A stretch of DNA of 64,000 bases, from the NCBI RefSeq assembly GCF_050942215.1, contig NZ_CP192056.1:62001-126000 (forward strand), in the 5' to 3' direction. Position 1 is the stretch's first letter. Every line of letters begins with the position of its first letter. The notes under the pieces were generated by a model, which saw only the letters and a list, made by a program, of their open reading frames with translations, did no database searches and was not told the origin of the DNA. The translations under genes and the position numbers were made by a program. This document shows, one piece after another, positions 33,119 through 42,147 of this stretch. This DNA comes from Sphaerimonospora sp050942215. GTDB taxonomy: Bacteria; Actinomycetota; Actinomycetes; Streptosporangiales; Streptosporangiaceae.

Positions 33119-33913
33119 TCAGGAGCTCCTCTGGATCAACGCCTGGCCTTCGGCGATCCTCAGCGGGAAGGTTGTAGAAGTCGTCCTCGGGGCGAGCGTT
33201 CCGCCCGCTCCGCCGGACCCGCTCCAGGTGGCCGTCCACCTGATGGAGACGGTCACTCGGTAGTGCGAGCCGGGCAGCCTCGCGCTCGATCGGGTGAACA
33301 GGTATGCGCAATCGCTCTTCTGCCTGCTTGCGAGCTCCGTCCGGTCGTACGGCCTCCCCGGGCCGTTGCAGGAGAACTCGGTCTGGCCAGCACCAGGACT
33401 GATGACCAGGGCTGTCGGGGTAGCAGTGGCCTCCGCCCATACCGGTCCCGATGTGACTCGCTTACTGATCGGGTGCCAATGGCTTCGTTCCACCCAGAAG
33501 AAGTGCGGGAGACCGACCAGCCCGTCCTTGCCCCGAGGCGGGGCGGTCGCAACCTGCGGGGCAGGAGGCGTGAGCTGCCGAACCGCCTGCTGGAGGAGCA
33601 CCTCGGGAGTTATGGCAGGTGCAGCCGGATCCCCAGGGGTAATGCCCTGAAAGACGTTCCGCTGGCCGTCGGGCCCGCGCTTGCACTGGAGATAGCTGAT
33701 CCCGTTCTCGCCCCCGATCGTACGGCACTTGATCAGGCTTCCATCACTGCCGCTCCTGTCGGACACGGGTTGACTGGGCTGCCCTATCTCGTGGCGGCCG
33801 TATACGACCCAGCCGTTTCCCCATGGATGGGCGCCGTAATCACCGTCCGAGGGCGTGTGAACCCCGAAGACGAAGGCCGCGAGAAGCGGACTCAGCGCGA
33901 GAGTGGCGTACAT
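33119..33913 (-). CDS. Secreted hypothetical protein of the Tad operon
   Basis: ATG 33913 has AAGGAGG just upstream, so the frame's extension to 33949 is rejected. MYATLALSPLLAAFVFG looks like a signal sequence. The 264-residue mature part has QPVSDRSGSDGSLIKCR, SYLQCKRGPDGQRNVFQ and many Cys/Trp/Pro residues, with a late VSIRWTATWSGSGG segment, suggesting an extracellular beta-rich domain. I know no family name. It overlaps the lipoprotein gene start and is likely part of the pilus system's outer face. Confidence 0.7.
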   Translation of the reverse strand: MYATLALSPLLAAFVFGVHTPSDGDYGAHPWGNGWVVYGRHEIGQPSQPVSDRSGSDGSLIKCRTIGGENGISYLQCKRGPDGQRNVFQGITPGDPAAPAITPEVLLQQAVRQLTPPAPQVATAPPRGKDGLVGLPHFFWVERSHWHPISKRVTSGPVWAEATATPTALVISPGAGQTEFSCNGPGRPYDRTELASRQKSDCAYLFTRSSARLPGSHYRVTVSIRWTATWSGSGGAGGTLAPRTTSTTFPLRIAEGQALIQRSS

Positions 33914-34470
33914 GCCGCCTCCTTCATGCTCAGCCCCGTGAGACGCCACCGCCCATCCGAGGACTGCTCCAGCGAGGCTGTGATGTTCGCCGTCGCCTTC
34001 TTGGTCGTACCGGGGATTAGCTGGTGAGTACGTCGGTCGGCCATCCCCGCCATGGAGGTGTCCTGGCAGTCGGTGACCTCCGCGCGCTTTTCACCGACAC
34101 GCACCTCCTTAACCCGAGGGACCACCTCGCCGTACGGCTCCTGGCCCTGTTCGGTCATCTGACGGATGCCGTCAACGAGGTGGTCGAGATAGGCACCCTG
34201 GACATACGGCCTGAGCAGCGCGCGCCCCTCTTCTGGAGAGGATTTGCCAGCCGCAGAAAGGACCTTCCAGTACTTGACATATGTCTTCAGGACGGCGTCG
34301 TGTGGCCTAACCGATGGCGACTGGACGACAGCAGGAGTTGGAGTTCCCGAAGCGGGGCGAGGCGGCAGGACGGAGCCATCCCCTGCCTGACAGGCCGCGA
34401 CGAAAAGAACCACCGCCAGACAGGCAGCGCCTCCCCATAGCCGGTCGCCTGGTGAACGCATCACCATCAA
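33892..34470 (-). CDS. Putative lipoprotein, first gene of the Tad operon
   Basis: A lipobox, LAVVLFVAACQAG (Cys about residue 27), follows a basic N-terminus (MRSPGDRLWGG). The rest resembles a small NTF2/Mce-associated-like fold: DAVLKTYVKYWKVLSAAG, YLDHLVDGIRQMTEQG, EVTDCQDTSMAG, GRWRLTGLSMKEAA. It should be anchored to the outside of the membrane. It is the first gene in the leftward pilus operon, and its 3' end overlaps the next gene by 22 bp. The start may be any of three nearby Mets. Confidence 0.75.
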   Translation of the reverse strand: MMVMRSPGDRLWGGAACLAVVLFVAACQAGDGSVLPPRPASGTPTPAVVQSPSVRPHDAVLKTYVKYWKVLSAAGKSSPEEGRALLRPYVQGAYLDHLVDGIRQMTEQGQEPYGEVVPRVKEVRVGEKRAEVTDCQDTSMAGMADRRTHQLIPGTTKKATANITASLEQSSDGRWRLTGLSMKEAACTPLSR

Positions 34471-34560
34471 CTCGCGCCTTTACTCTTCGCATTTGAGTGA
34501 TTGCTCACAGTAGCTTAAGGGCGTGGCAAAGGAGATATCAAGGCTCCGTGGGTGCTACCT

Positions 34561-34709
34561 GTTGACAGGACGGGTCAACCGAAGAATGTGGAGCGCCAGG
34601 TGGGTCACTGCCAAGACATCCGGCAGGGGGCCACAAAGACCATCCGTCAAGCTTTCGCCCGTGATCGGCAACCTCGTCCCGGCCCAGGGCCGAGGATCGC
34701 GATCGACCG
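34561..34709. mobile_element. Internally deleted relic of the IS at 37059-37792
   Basis: Bases 34561-34585 match the left end of the IS at 37059 (GTTGACAGG.. GGTCAACCGAAGAAT). They join directly to 34586-34709, which aligns over about 124 bp with 37670-37792 at roughly 85% identity (for example GGCCACAAAGACCATCCGTC and GAGGATCGCGATCGAC). The transposase is absent. The simplest reading is a MITE-like deletion derivative of the same element. Confidence 0.65.
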
Positions 34710-34805
34710 TCAGGTGGGCGTCGATCGTTTCGCGTTTGTGGTGGTAGATCGGCCATGCCTTAGGGGGCAGACCGGCCCGGATGCCGGCGATGTCTGAACG
34801 CGGCG

Positions 34806-35105
34806 GTGGCGCGCGATCGCTTCGGCGGCGGCACCCGGGTCGCGCTGCGGTTCCTGCGCACCTACCTGGCCTCGGCTCCCGAAACCGAACCCGCGGACTT
34901 CACCGCCTGCCCGGTGCTGATGCTGCACCCGGCCGCCGACCAGTGGACGCCCGTCCAGCTGAGCATGCCCTTCTTCGACCGGCTCACGGTCGACAAGCAC
35001 CTGGTCATGCTGGACCGCTGCGGCCACATGCCGATCGAAGACCCCGGCCTGATCAAGATGGCCAAACGCACTACGCCAGTTCGCCACGGGAGTCGAGACC
35101 GATGA
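34806..35105 (+). pseudogene. C-terminal fragment of an alpha/beta hydrolase
   Basis: The reading frame includes CPVLMLHPAADQWTPVQLSM and VMLDRCGHMPIEDPGLI, the late Asp and His region of alpha/beta hydrolases (catalytic Asp within HPAADQW, His in CGHMP). The N-terminal two-thirds, including the nucleophile elbow, is missing, and no binding site is seen. It follows the IS relic at 34561-34709, so truncation by insertion or recombination is likely. Confidence 0.55.
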
Positions 35106-35152
35106 GCTCGCGTAACCGATGAGCGTATTCGTCTGCACCAGGGAGACGGCGG

Positions 35153-35370
35153 TCACTGTGTGTGGTCGCATGGCGTGTAGCGAGTCCAGGTCTTGCCGAC
35201 CTCGATCGCGACGCGGGTGGTGGTCGTGTGGTGGAAGCCGAGGTACTGGCCTTTGGGGGATCGGACCGGATTTTGGCGGTAGCGCCCGATGTAGACAGGC
35301 GGTTGAGAGGGTGCGGCGGCGGGAAACCCAGCTGCGCGGCTGGTGTGTAGAGGTCAGGATGGGGAGCCAT
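35153..35370 (-). pseudogene. Possible frameshifted gene remnant
   Basis: A leftward frame encodes YIGRYRQNPVRSPKGQYLGF followed by HHTTTTRVAIEVGKTWTRY and stops at 35153. Its codon use looks genuine. Upstream, a second frame starts at ATG 35370 (MAPHPDLYTPAAQLGFPPP), so the two may be one small frameshifted gene. No family is recognised. The start would overlap the divergent PIN gene start, which argues against activity. Confidence 0.25.
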
Positions 35371-36259
35371 GAGTTCCAAGACCGCCCGTCCCACCTATCG
35401 GGAGCGGCTGACTGCAGAGCTAGAGGCGATGCGCGGCGACTTCCGCGCGGTCGTCGACGACTCCGCTGTCGTGAACATCGATCTCAATCGGACGCACTCG
35501 GAATGGGGGGATTTCATCGGTTTTCCCATTTGGGGGTGGGCGCCCAGCGACGACGATCTGCAAAGCGCACGTATGGCGTTGCTGGGACGGTTCCGCGCCT
35601 GGAACCCGCGATTCCGTCTGCTGTTCCCTCACGCCACTCCCGAAGTCGAGCAGAGCATGTACGAGGCGCTTGAACGACTTCATAACTGGCTGGTCCGCGA
35701 ACCCGGCTCCCATGGCGTTCCGGCCTCCATCGAGCAAGCCCGGCAGCAGCTTGAGGAAACCTTCGACGTCCTGACCCGCCTTCTCACGCTGCTGCCGCCC
35801 GACGACTTCAGGGTACGGTTGACCGTCGACACCAACACTCTCCTCGACGATCCCAACCTTGCCGTTCACACGGCAATCTTGGGAGGCCGCTACATGGTCC
35901 ATTTGCTGCCGGTGGTCTTGCGTGAAATCGACGACCTGAAGCGTAACGGCCGCAACCAGGACGTCCGCGACAGCGCCAAACGCGCTGACCGGCGACTTAA
36001 GGGCCTGCGCGCCAACGGTGACGTCCTTACCGGCGTCCGTGTCGCCGGAGACGTCCACGCGGTCTTCGAGCACGTGGAACCCGCCGGCGACGATCTCCCG
36101 AGCTGGCTGAACCTCGACGTCCCCGACGATCGCTTCGTCGCCTCGACGTTGCTGCTCCAGTCCGCTCACCCAGGATCAGCCTTGTACGCCGCGACCGGTG
36201 ATCTGAACCTGCAGACCAAACTCGCCGCAGTCGGCCTCCCTTACATCGAACTCCCCTGA
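35369..36259 (+). CDS. PIN-domain protein
   Basis: The 296-residue protein has a helical N-terminal region (1-148) and a C-terminal PIN nuclease domain starting at LTVDTNTLLDDPN (Asp 154). Further conserved acidic residues lie in DVPDDRFVAS (about 250) and ATGDLNLQTKLAA (about 277), with the terminal strand VGLPYIELP. PIN proteins are metal-dependent RNases used in toxin systems or RNA processing. The N-terminal helper region and lack of a small antitoxin gene argue against a classic VapC. Its neighbours suggest a role in defence. ATG 35369 follows GGGGAGCC. Confidence 0.8.
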   Translation: MSSKTARPTYRERLTAELEAMRGDFRAVVDDSAVVNIDLNRTHSEWGDFIGFPIWGWAPSDDDLQSARMALLGRFRAWNPRFRLLFPHATPEVEQSMYEALERLHNWLVREPGSHGVPASIEQARQQLEETFDVLTRLLTLLPPDDFRVRLTVDTNTLLDDPNLAVHTAILGGRYMVHLLPVVLREIDDLKRNGRNQDVRDSAKRADRRLKGLRANGDVLTGVRVAGDVHAVFEHVEPAGDDLPSWLNLDVPDDRFVASTLLLQSAHPGSALYAATGDLNLQTKLAAVGLPYIELP

Positions 36260-36327
36260 GCGTGGAGAACGCTGTAAGTGAGGGGTGACACCAGCCGACC
36301 GCGAGGAGGACTGTGGTCGAATTCCCT

Positions 36328-37020
36328 CTACTGCGCAGTCCTGTAGTCGTTCTCCTCGGCTTCTGGGCTGGGCAGTTCCGAGGCAGCCGTCCACTCCTCG
36401 GGGTGCGAAACGGGGAGCAGGCGGAACTGCTGAGGGTGCATGCTGTCGTACGGCATGATGGCTTCGAACTTCATCCGGGAGTGGTCACGGATGAGCAGCA
36501 TCTCGATCACCTGCGCGGCGGTCTGCAGGTCCTTCGCTGTCGTTCCGGCCGGGATCGCTGTGGGCGAGAGGACGGTTCCGTCGCTTTGGCGGTCAACGTA
36601 GAAGCCTCGCTGCTTGGCACGGTTGGCCTCGCTGGCTGCGGCCGCAGCCTCCTCCTGCCGTTGCCTGCCCGCCTCCTGGTCCGTCCCCAGGTCGCGCATG
36701 GCGTTGTAGTCACCCCAGAACTCGGCGAGTTCGTCACCGAAAACGACAGCCTGGAGGTACTTCCTTGTGTGGCTCAGCCCGTACTGAGCAAGTGCGTCTA
36801 CTGTGCGGGGTGTCTGGTCTCCCTGGTTCCAGGCGTCCTGGAAGGCTTCGTAGACCCAGAGCGCTTTACCGAGCTCTTCCTGTGCCAGGACGGTGAGCGA
36901 TCGTGCGCGCCCGTATGAGCCTGCGAAGAGCAGACATCGGGCATCGACGATCAGGGAGGAGGCGTTGTCCATCAACGCCTTCCAGAACTCACGTGCCTCA
37001 TCTGGGCGCATCTCCACCAT
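36328..37020 (-). CDS. AbiV family abortive-infection protein
   Basis: The N-terminal helix pair FWKALMDNASSLIVDARCLL / SYGRARSLTVLAQEELGKAL is the AbiV signature (HEPN-like). AbiV of lactococci aborts phage infection by blocking translation. The 230 residues are near the usual length, with an acidic C-terminus. The start was placed at MVEMRPDEAREFW because the upstream extension runs into the insertion element whose left end is at 37059; the IS therefore lies directly upstream and may have displaced the promoter. It is convergent with the PIN gene. Confidence 0.8.
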   Translation of the reverse strand: MVEMRPDEAREFWKALMDNASSLIVDARCLLFAGSYGRARSLTVLAQEELGKALWVYEAFQDAWNQGDQTPRTVDALAQYGLSHTRKYLQAVVFGDELAEFWGDYNAMRDLGTDQEAGRQRQEEAAAAASEANRAKQRGFYVDRQSDGTVLSPTAIPAGTTAKDLQTAAQVIEMLLIRDHSRMKFEAIMPYDSMHPQQFRLLPVSHPEEWTAASELPSPEAEENDYRTAQ

Positions 37021-37058
37021 TGCTTCAGTGTGCCCTTGAAACCTGCGCCAAGTCCGGT

Positions 37059-37792
37059 GTTGACAGGCTGGGTCAACCGAAGAATGTTGAACCACTCCGA
37101 CTTTCGTGGAGGCCCTGAGGCCAGCATCATCTGCTGGCGGAAGGGAGAACGACGACACGATGCCAGCCCCGAGGAAGTACCCCCAAGAGCTTCGCGAGCG
37201 CGCGGTGCGCATGGTGTTTGAGGTCCGCCGGCAGACCGGCGGCGCCCCCGGCGCGATCGCCCGGGTGGCCGACCAGCTCGGCGTCCATCGCGAGGCGCTG
37301 CGCGGGTGGGTACGCCAGGCCGAAGTCGATGAGGGGCAGCGGCCGGGTACCTCGCACCGAGCGCCTCGCGGGCGCCGGGGCGGTCTGCTCGGTCGGCTCC
37401 CGTGGGGACAGCTACGACAACGCCCTGGCCGAAAGCACCATAGGGCTGTACAAGACCGAACTTATCCACCGGCGCGACCCCTGGAACGGCCTGGATGACG
37501 TCGAGATCGCCACCATGGAATGGGTCGACTGGTACAACAACCGGCGCCTCCACAGCGCCTGCAACGACCTCCCGCCAGCCGAATTCGAGGCCCACTACCA
37601 AACACAAACCGACCCGGCTATCCTCACCCCAGCCAGTTAACCCGGCCTCCACGAAACTCGGCGCGGTTCATGTGGAGCTCTAGGTGGGTCGCTGCCGAGA
37701 CATCCGGCACGGGGCCACAAAGACCATCCGTCAAGCTTTCGCCGTGATCGGCATCCTTGTCCCGACTCAGGGTCGAGGATCGCGATCGACGG
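37059..37792 (+). mobile_element. Internally deleted IS3-family element
   Basis: The left end (37059) carries GTTGAC...GTCAACC. A related sequence lies inverted near 37631-37651 (about 14 of 19 positions agree), and the similarity with the 34561-34709 relic continues to 37792. Only about 0.6-0.7 kb remains of an expected ~1.2-1.4 kb. The transposase inside is deleted. It separates AbiV from the HEPN gene and contributes the last codons of the latter. Confidence 0.7.
37160..37640 (+). pseudogene. IS3-family transposase remnant (OrfA joined to OrfB tail)
   Basis: From ATG 37160, MPAPRKYPQELRERAVRMVF and QLGVHREALRGWVRQAEVDE form the OrfA helix-turn-helix. After GQRPGT the reading changes frame, and the OrfB C-terminus appears: SVGSRGDSYDNALAEST (containing the last catalytic Glu), GLYKTELIHRRDPW and WVDWYNNRRLHSAC. 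The middle of OrfB with the two catalytic Asp residues is gone, so it cannot transpose by itself. Confidence 0.8.
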
Positions 37793-38435
37793 CCACGAGG
37801 ATCGCGGCGGCGATCACCTCCAGCGTTTCGACAGCATCCATCGCTGAAGAAGAGCTGATCGGGCGCTTACGGTCGTCGTCGTCTGGGTCTCGATCAGACT
37901 CATGAGTGATCTTGTTTCGCCGCCACACGATCGCGCCAAGCATCTGCTTGACTTCCTTGGCGGTGAGGCGCTTCGCCCCGTCGGGAAGTTCCTCGCTGAC
38001 TGCTTTAGCAGCGTTGTCCCAGAGTGCGACGTCGCTGATGATGGCGAACCCGTCTTTGATGTCTTCGGGTCCTTGGAAGGTTCTCCGGCCTATTACCTGC
38101 CGCAGGTGCCGGCGTAACGCCTGGTCAAGGGGAACGGTGCCGTGGTGGACGTCCTCGAAGAGATCCATGGGCACGGTGAACTCGCGAAACTTCCGCGGCT
38201 TGGGGATGCCGGGCTGCTGCGCCAGCAGGATGGCTCGGTGGTAGACCTCCTGGTGGACCCAGTGGTCCAGCGCAGCGACAGCTTGGACCCACGCCGCTCG
38301 GTACAGGTCCCCCACATCGAAGGACGTGACGCCAATCGCCTCGAGATGCTGGCCGGCTTGAACGAGTTGCTTCGCGTACTCCAGATTCCGCTCGAAGTCG
38401 AGAAACGCCTGAGTCTTGGAGGGATAGTCCGGCAC
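37767..38435 (-). CDS. HEPN-domain protein (putative RNase)
   Basis: GTG 38435 follows GAGGA at good spacing; the frame's extension to 38579 is unlikely. The 222-residue protein contains LYRAAWVQAVAALDHWVHQE (about 45-64) and, near residue 175, WRRNKITHES. The latter gives the RNxxxH motif of active HEPN RNases, followed by an acidic tail. This resembles RiboL-PSP-HEPN proteins. Such RNases act in toxin-antitoxin or phage-defence systems. No obvious MNT antitoxin gene is adjacent. Its last residues derive from the IS right end. It lies divergent from hsdR. Confidence 0.75.
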   Translation of the reverse strand: MPDYPSKTQAFLDFERNLEYAKQLVQAGQHLEAIGVTSFDVGDLYRAAWVQAVAALDHWVHQEVYHRAILLAQQPGIPKPRKFREFTVPMDLFEDVHHGTVPLDQALRRHLRQVIGRRTFQGPEDIKDGFAIISDVALWDNAAKAVSEELPDGAKRLTAKEVKQMLGAIVWRRNKITHESDRDPDDDDRKRPISSSSAMDAVETLEVIAAAILVAVDRDPRP

Positions 38436-38628
38436 GTATCGTCCTCGCGGAGAGTGGCTGTCAGTGCGTAAGCAGTATGCCCAACCGGGGGTTGGGCTTC
38501 GCGGGGAATTCGTGATCAGATTGTGCCCGAAGCGGACGGCCTGAGATGACCCGTATGTCACGAAAGCCGCCCACGTCATCGTGCAGACTGATCAGTGGCG
38601 ATCGAGGTAAGGGACGGAAGGGCCGAGG

Positions 38629-41600
38629 GTGGGAGACGATCCACGCTTCCGCGGTCTTGCAGACCATTCAGCAAACTTCGGCTTCCTGCTTCAGCATGAA
38701 CCGCTCCTGGTGGTCTACGGAGCGGGCGCGGAAGCAATCGTCTTCACCGATCCCAACGGTGCTCTCGTCAAGTGCCGCCAGTTCATCGAAGTGCTCACAG
38801 CCGTCATGGTCCAGGCTACGGGGATCCCGGTGGCCGGCCACGATCTGGTGGATCGCATCAATGCTCTGAGTCGCGCTGATGTCATCACGCCGAACGTGGC
38901 GAACGCCTTCCATGAGATCCGACGGTCGGGCAACGCGGCCGTGCATGCTCACGCCGCTCACGTACCTACAGCCCTGCGGTGTCTCGAACGCTGCTTCCAG
39001 CTCGGTTTGCTGCTGCATCGAGCAATCAGCGGGCGGCGAGAGCTCGTCGCCTTCGTGCCCCCCACGCCTCCGGCGTCCATCACCAACGCTGACCTCCTGG
39101 CAGAGCTGGAACGCCTCAAGACCGAACTGGTCGAGGCCAAGCTTGTGCTGGATGGCACCCGAACTCGGGAGCAGGCGGAGGCGGTAGCCAAGCGAGCGGC
39201 CGAGGAGGAACTCGCCCGCGCCCGGGCCGAGCGGGATGCAGTCGCGGCCCAGGTCCAAGCTCTCGAAGCACAGCTCGACACCCTCAAGTCGGAGTTCGAG
39301 CGCAAGGCCGCCACGCCGGTGAGGGTTCGCCCGACGACACGAGAGGCCATCGCGCAACGGGCTCGCCAGGGTGCGCCGCTCACCGAGGCTCAGACCCGGC
39401 GCAACATCGACCAGATGCTCGCCGAGGCGGGCTGGATCGTACAGGACCAAGCGGCTCTCGACCTTGGTGCTGGACGTGGTGTGGCTGTCCGGGAGTTCCC
39501 CATCGGGCGTAAGCGTGCCGACTACGTTCTGTATGTCGATCACAAGATCGTCGGCGTCATCGAAGCCAAGCGCGAAGGAACGCCGCTGACCGGTGTCGAG
39601 TGGCAGTCCGGCGACTACGCTGCCGCTATCCCCGGCGATTTCCGCATGGCGGTCTGGCGGCGCGATGAGCCGTTGCCGTTCCGCTACGAGAGCACCGGCA
39701 TCGAGACGCGCTTCACATGCACCCTCGATCCAGAGCCACGGTCGCGGGAGGTGTTCTCCTTTCACCGCCCGGAGACCATTGCGCGGTGGATGACCGAGGC
39801 CGAGGAGAAGCCCGAGGCCCCCACTTTCCGGGCCCGGCTCCGCGTCATGCCCGACCTTGACACCGATGGTCTACGTCCTGCACAGGCCGAGGCAATCAAG
39901 GGGATTGAACGTCACCTCAAGCAGAACCGCCAGCGGGCCCAGGTCCAGATGGCAACTGGTGCGGGGAAGACCTTCACCGCGGTCACGCTCGCCTACCGGC
40001 TCTTCAAGTACGGCGAAGCCAAGCGGGTCCTGTTCCTGGTGGACCGGAACAACCTGGGCGACCAAGCGGCTGCCGAGTTCGCCCGCTATGTCACCGCCAG
40101 CGGACAGACTCTCGGTGAGGACTACAACGTCCAGCGGCTATCGGGCGGCACTGTGCTGTCATCGGCCAGCGTAGTAGTGACCACGATTCAGCGGCTTTAC
40201 CGCGCGCTGACCGGCCAACCGCTGCCGGCCGGGGATGCCGACGATCAGGATGTGGACGACTTCGAGCCGCCGCGCCCGATGGACGCCGTCTACAACAAGG
40301 ACTTGCCGCCCGAGACCTTCGATCTGATCGTCGTCGACGAGTGCCACCGATCGATCTTCGGCCGGTGGCGGGCGGTTCTCCAGTACTTCGACGCTCCTGT
40401 CGTCGGCCTGACCGCTACCCCCACCGCGCAGTCTCTCGCCTTCTTCGGTGAACCGGTCAGCGAATACACCTACGAGCAGTCGGTCGCTGATCGCGTCAAT
40501 GTCGACTTCGCGGTGTTCCGGATCAAGACGAAGATCGGAGAGAGCGGCTCGACGATCCCCGCGCTCGACGAGGACGGCAGCCGGACCGTCGTTCCCAAGC
40601 GCGACCGCCGCACCCGCATGCAGTGGTACGAGGAACTGGAGGAGGACTACACCTACACGGCCCAGGAAATCGGCCGTTCGGTGGTCGCCAAGGACCAGAT
40701 CCGTACAGTGATCGAGACCTATCGGGACCGGGTCCTGGCCCAGATGTTCCCGAACTACACCGAGTCGGTCCCCAAGACGCTCATCTTCGCCCAGGACGAC
40801 TCCCACGCCGACGACATCGTACAGATCGTGCGTGACGTGTTCGGTAAGGGCAACGACTTCTGCGCGAAGATCACCTACAAGTCGAAGCTGGCCGGCGACG
40901 ATCCCAAGGACCTGCTGCAGCGCTTGCGGACCAGTCCGGAGCTGCGGATCGCGGTAACCGTCGACATGATCGCTACCGGGACCGACGTCAAGCCCTTGGA
41001 GTGCGTGTTCTTCATGCGCAGCGTGAAGAGCGCCGTCTACTTCGAGCAGATGAAGGGCAGAGGCTGCCGCACCATCGATGCGGACGACTTCCAGGCCGTC
41101 ACCCCTGATAAGGGTGTCCGGACCAAGGATCGCTTCGTCATCGTGGATGCCGTCGGCGTTACCGACCACCCCCTGTGCCAGGCCACTCCGCTTAATCGCG
41201 ACCCACAGAACCGGCTCAGCCTTCGGCAGTTGCTCTCACGAGCGGCCAAGCTCTCCCTGGACGAGGACCAGACCGCGACGCTGGCTTCTCGGCTGGACGC
41301 CCTCGACCGTCAGATCACCGATGCTGAGCGAGATGAACTCGCTCACGTGGGCCAGGGCACGAGCCTGCGGGACCTCGTACGGCGTCTCGCCGCCGCTGTG
41401 GACAGCCAGGGGCTGACCCAGACCGCAGATCAGGGTGGGGAGGAAGCGGTAGTCGAGCGACTTCGGGAGGCCGCCCGGCCACTGGCAGACAATCCGGAGC
41501 TACGCGACCGGATCATCGACATCCGCCAAAAGCACGACCAGCTGATCGACGACCTCAGCCGCGACGAGACCACGCACGCGGAAGAAGTACCTCGCGAGCA

Positions 41601-42147
41601 GATCGCACACCTGGCGGTGGAGTCATTCCGGACCCACCTTCACCAGCACCGCGACTCCATCGAGCTGATGCAGGCGCTACAGGGGAGCGGCACGGCGCGG
41701 ATCTCCTGGGCCGAAGTGAGTGAGCTGACGCGTCGAGTAGAGCGGATCCCGCTCGTTGGAAACGTCGTCCATCTGTGGCAGTGCTACGAGGAATCCGGCG
41801 TGCGTGTCACGGCGCCGGGGCACGAGGCCAAGTCTACCGATCTTGTCTCCATCCTCCGGTACGAACTGCAACTCGACTCCGAGTTACGTCCGTTCCGGAG
41901 TATCGTCGAGGAGCGGTACGCCACCTGGCTCGCCAGGCACGAGGCCGCAGAAGGCCCCTTCTCCCCAATACAGCGCTGGTTCCTGGACCGGCTGTGCGAG
42001 ATCGTCGTGAACAGCGCCGAGATCGCCGATGACGTCCTCGAATACGCGCCGTTCGACCTGCGCGGAGGCGAGGACGGCTTCTACGATGCCTTCGGCGCCC
42101 GCGCTGCCACCATCCTCGATGAGCTAACAAGGGAACTCACTGCATGA
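38629..42147 (+). CDS. hsdR: Type I restriction enzyme R subunit (HsdR) with DUF4145-like N-terminus
   Basis: In order, the 1172 residues show: a DUF4145/HEPN-like region (about 1-115, FHEIRRSGNAAVHAHAAHVP); a Glu/Ala-rich coiled coil (about 155-235); a PD-(D/E)xK nuclease with RADYVLYVDHKIVGVIEAKR (about 300); a superfamily 2 helicase with MATGAGKTFTAV (about 441), VDECHRSIFGRW (DECH box, about 568) and IAVTVDMIATGTDVKP; and an EcoEI-like C-terminal region. HsdR translocates and cleaves unmodified DNA. GTG 38629 is the only good start. The HsdS start overlaps its end by 4 bp. Confidence 0.95.
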   Translation: MGDDPRFRGLADHSANFGFLLQHEPLLVVYGAGAEAIVFTDPNGALVKCRQFIEVLTAVMVQATGIPVAGHDLVDRINALSRADVITPNVANAFHEIRRSGNAAVHAHAAHVPTALRCLERCFQLGLLLHRAISGRRELVAFVPPTPPASITNADLLAELERLKTELVEAKLVLDGTRTREQAEAVAKRAAEEELARARAERDAVAAQVQALEAQLDTLKSEFERKAATPVRVRPTTREAIAQRARQGAPLTEAQTRRNIDQMLAEAGWIVQDQAALDLGAGRGVAVREFPIGRKRADYVLYVDHKIVGVIEAKREGTPLTGVEWQSGDYAAAIPGDFRMAVWRRDEPLPFRYESTGIETRFTCTLDPEPRSREVFSFHRPETIARWMTEAEEKPEAPTFRARLRVMPDLDTDGLRPAQAEAIKGIERHLKQNRQRAQVQMATGAGKTFTAVTLAYRLFKYGEAKRVLFLVDRNNLGDQAAAEFARYVTASGQTLGEDYNVQRLSGGTVLSSASVVVTTIQRLYRALTGQPLPAGDADDQDVDDFEPPRPMDAVYNKDLPPETFDLIVVDECHRSIFGRWRAVLQYFDAPVVGLTATPTAQSLAFFGEPVSEYTYEQSVADRVNVDFAVFRIKTKIGESGSTIPALDEDGSRTVVPKRDRRTRMQWYEELEEDYTYTAQEIGRSVVAKDQIRTVIETYRDRVLAQMFPNYTESVPKTLIFAQDDSHADDIVQIVRDVFGKGNDFCAKITYKSKLAGDDPKDLLQRLRTSPELRIAVTVDMIATGTDVKPLECVFFMRSVKSAVYFEQMKGRGCRTIDADDFQAVTPDKGVRTKDRFVIVDAVGVTDHPLCQATPLNRDPQNRLSLRQLLSRAAKLSLDEDQTATLASRLDALDRQITDAERDELAHVGQGTSLRDLVRRLAAAVDSQGLTQTADQGGEEAVVERLREAARPLADNPELRDRIIDIRQKHDQLIDDLSRDETTHAEEVPREQIAHLAVESFRTHLHQHRDSIELMQALQGSGTARISWAEVSELTRRVERIPLVGNVVHLWQCYEESGVRVTAPGHEAKSTDLVSILRYELQLDSELRPFRSIVEERYATWLARHEAAEGPFSPIQRWFLDRLCEIVVNSAEIADDVLEYAPFDLRGGEDGFYDAFGARAATILDELTRELTA

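Noticed and set aside
35071..35394. 107-codon leftward ORF
   Set aside because: Its start overlaps the PIN gene start and its translation past residue ~30 is low-complexity; at most a frameshifted remnant.
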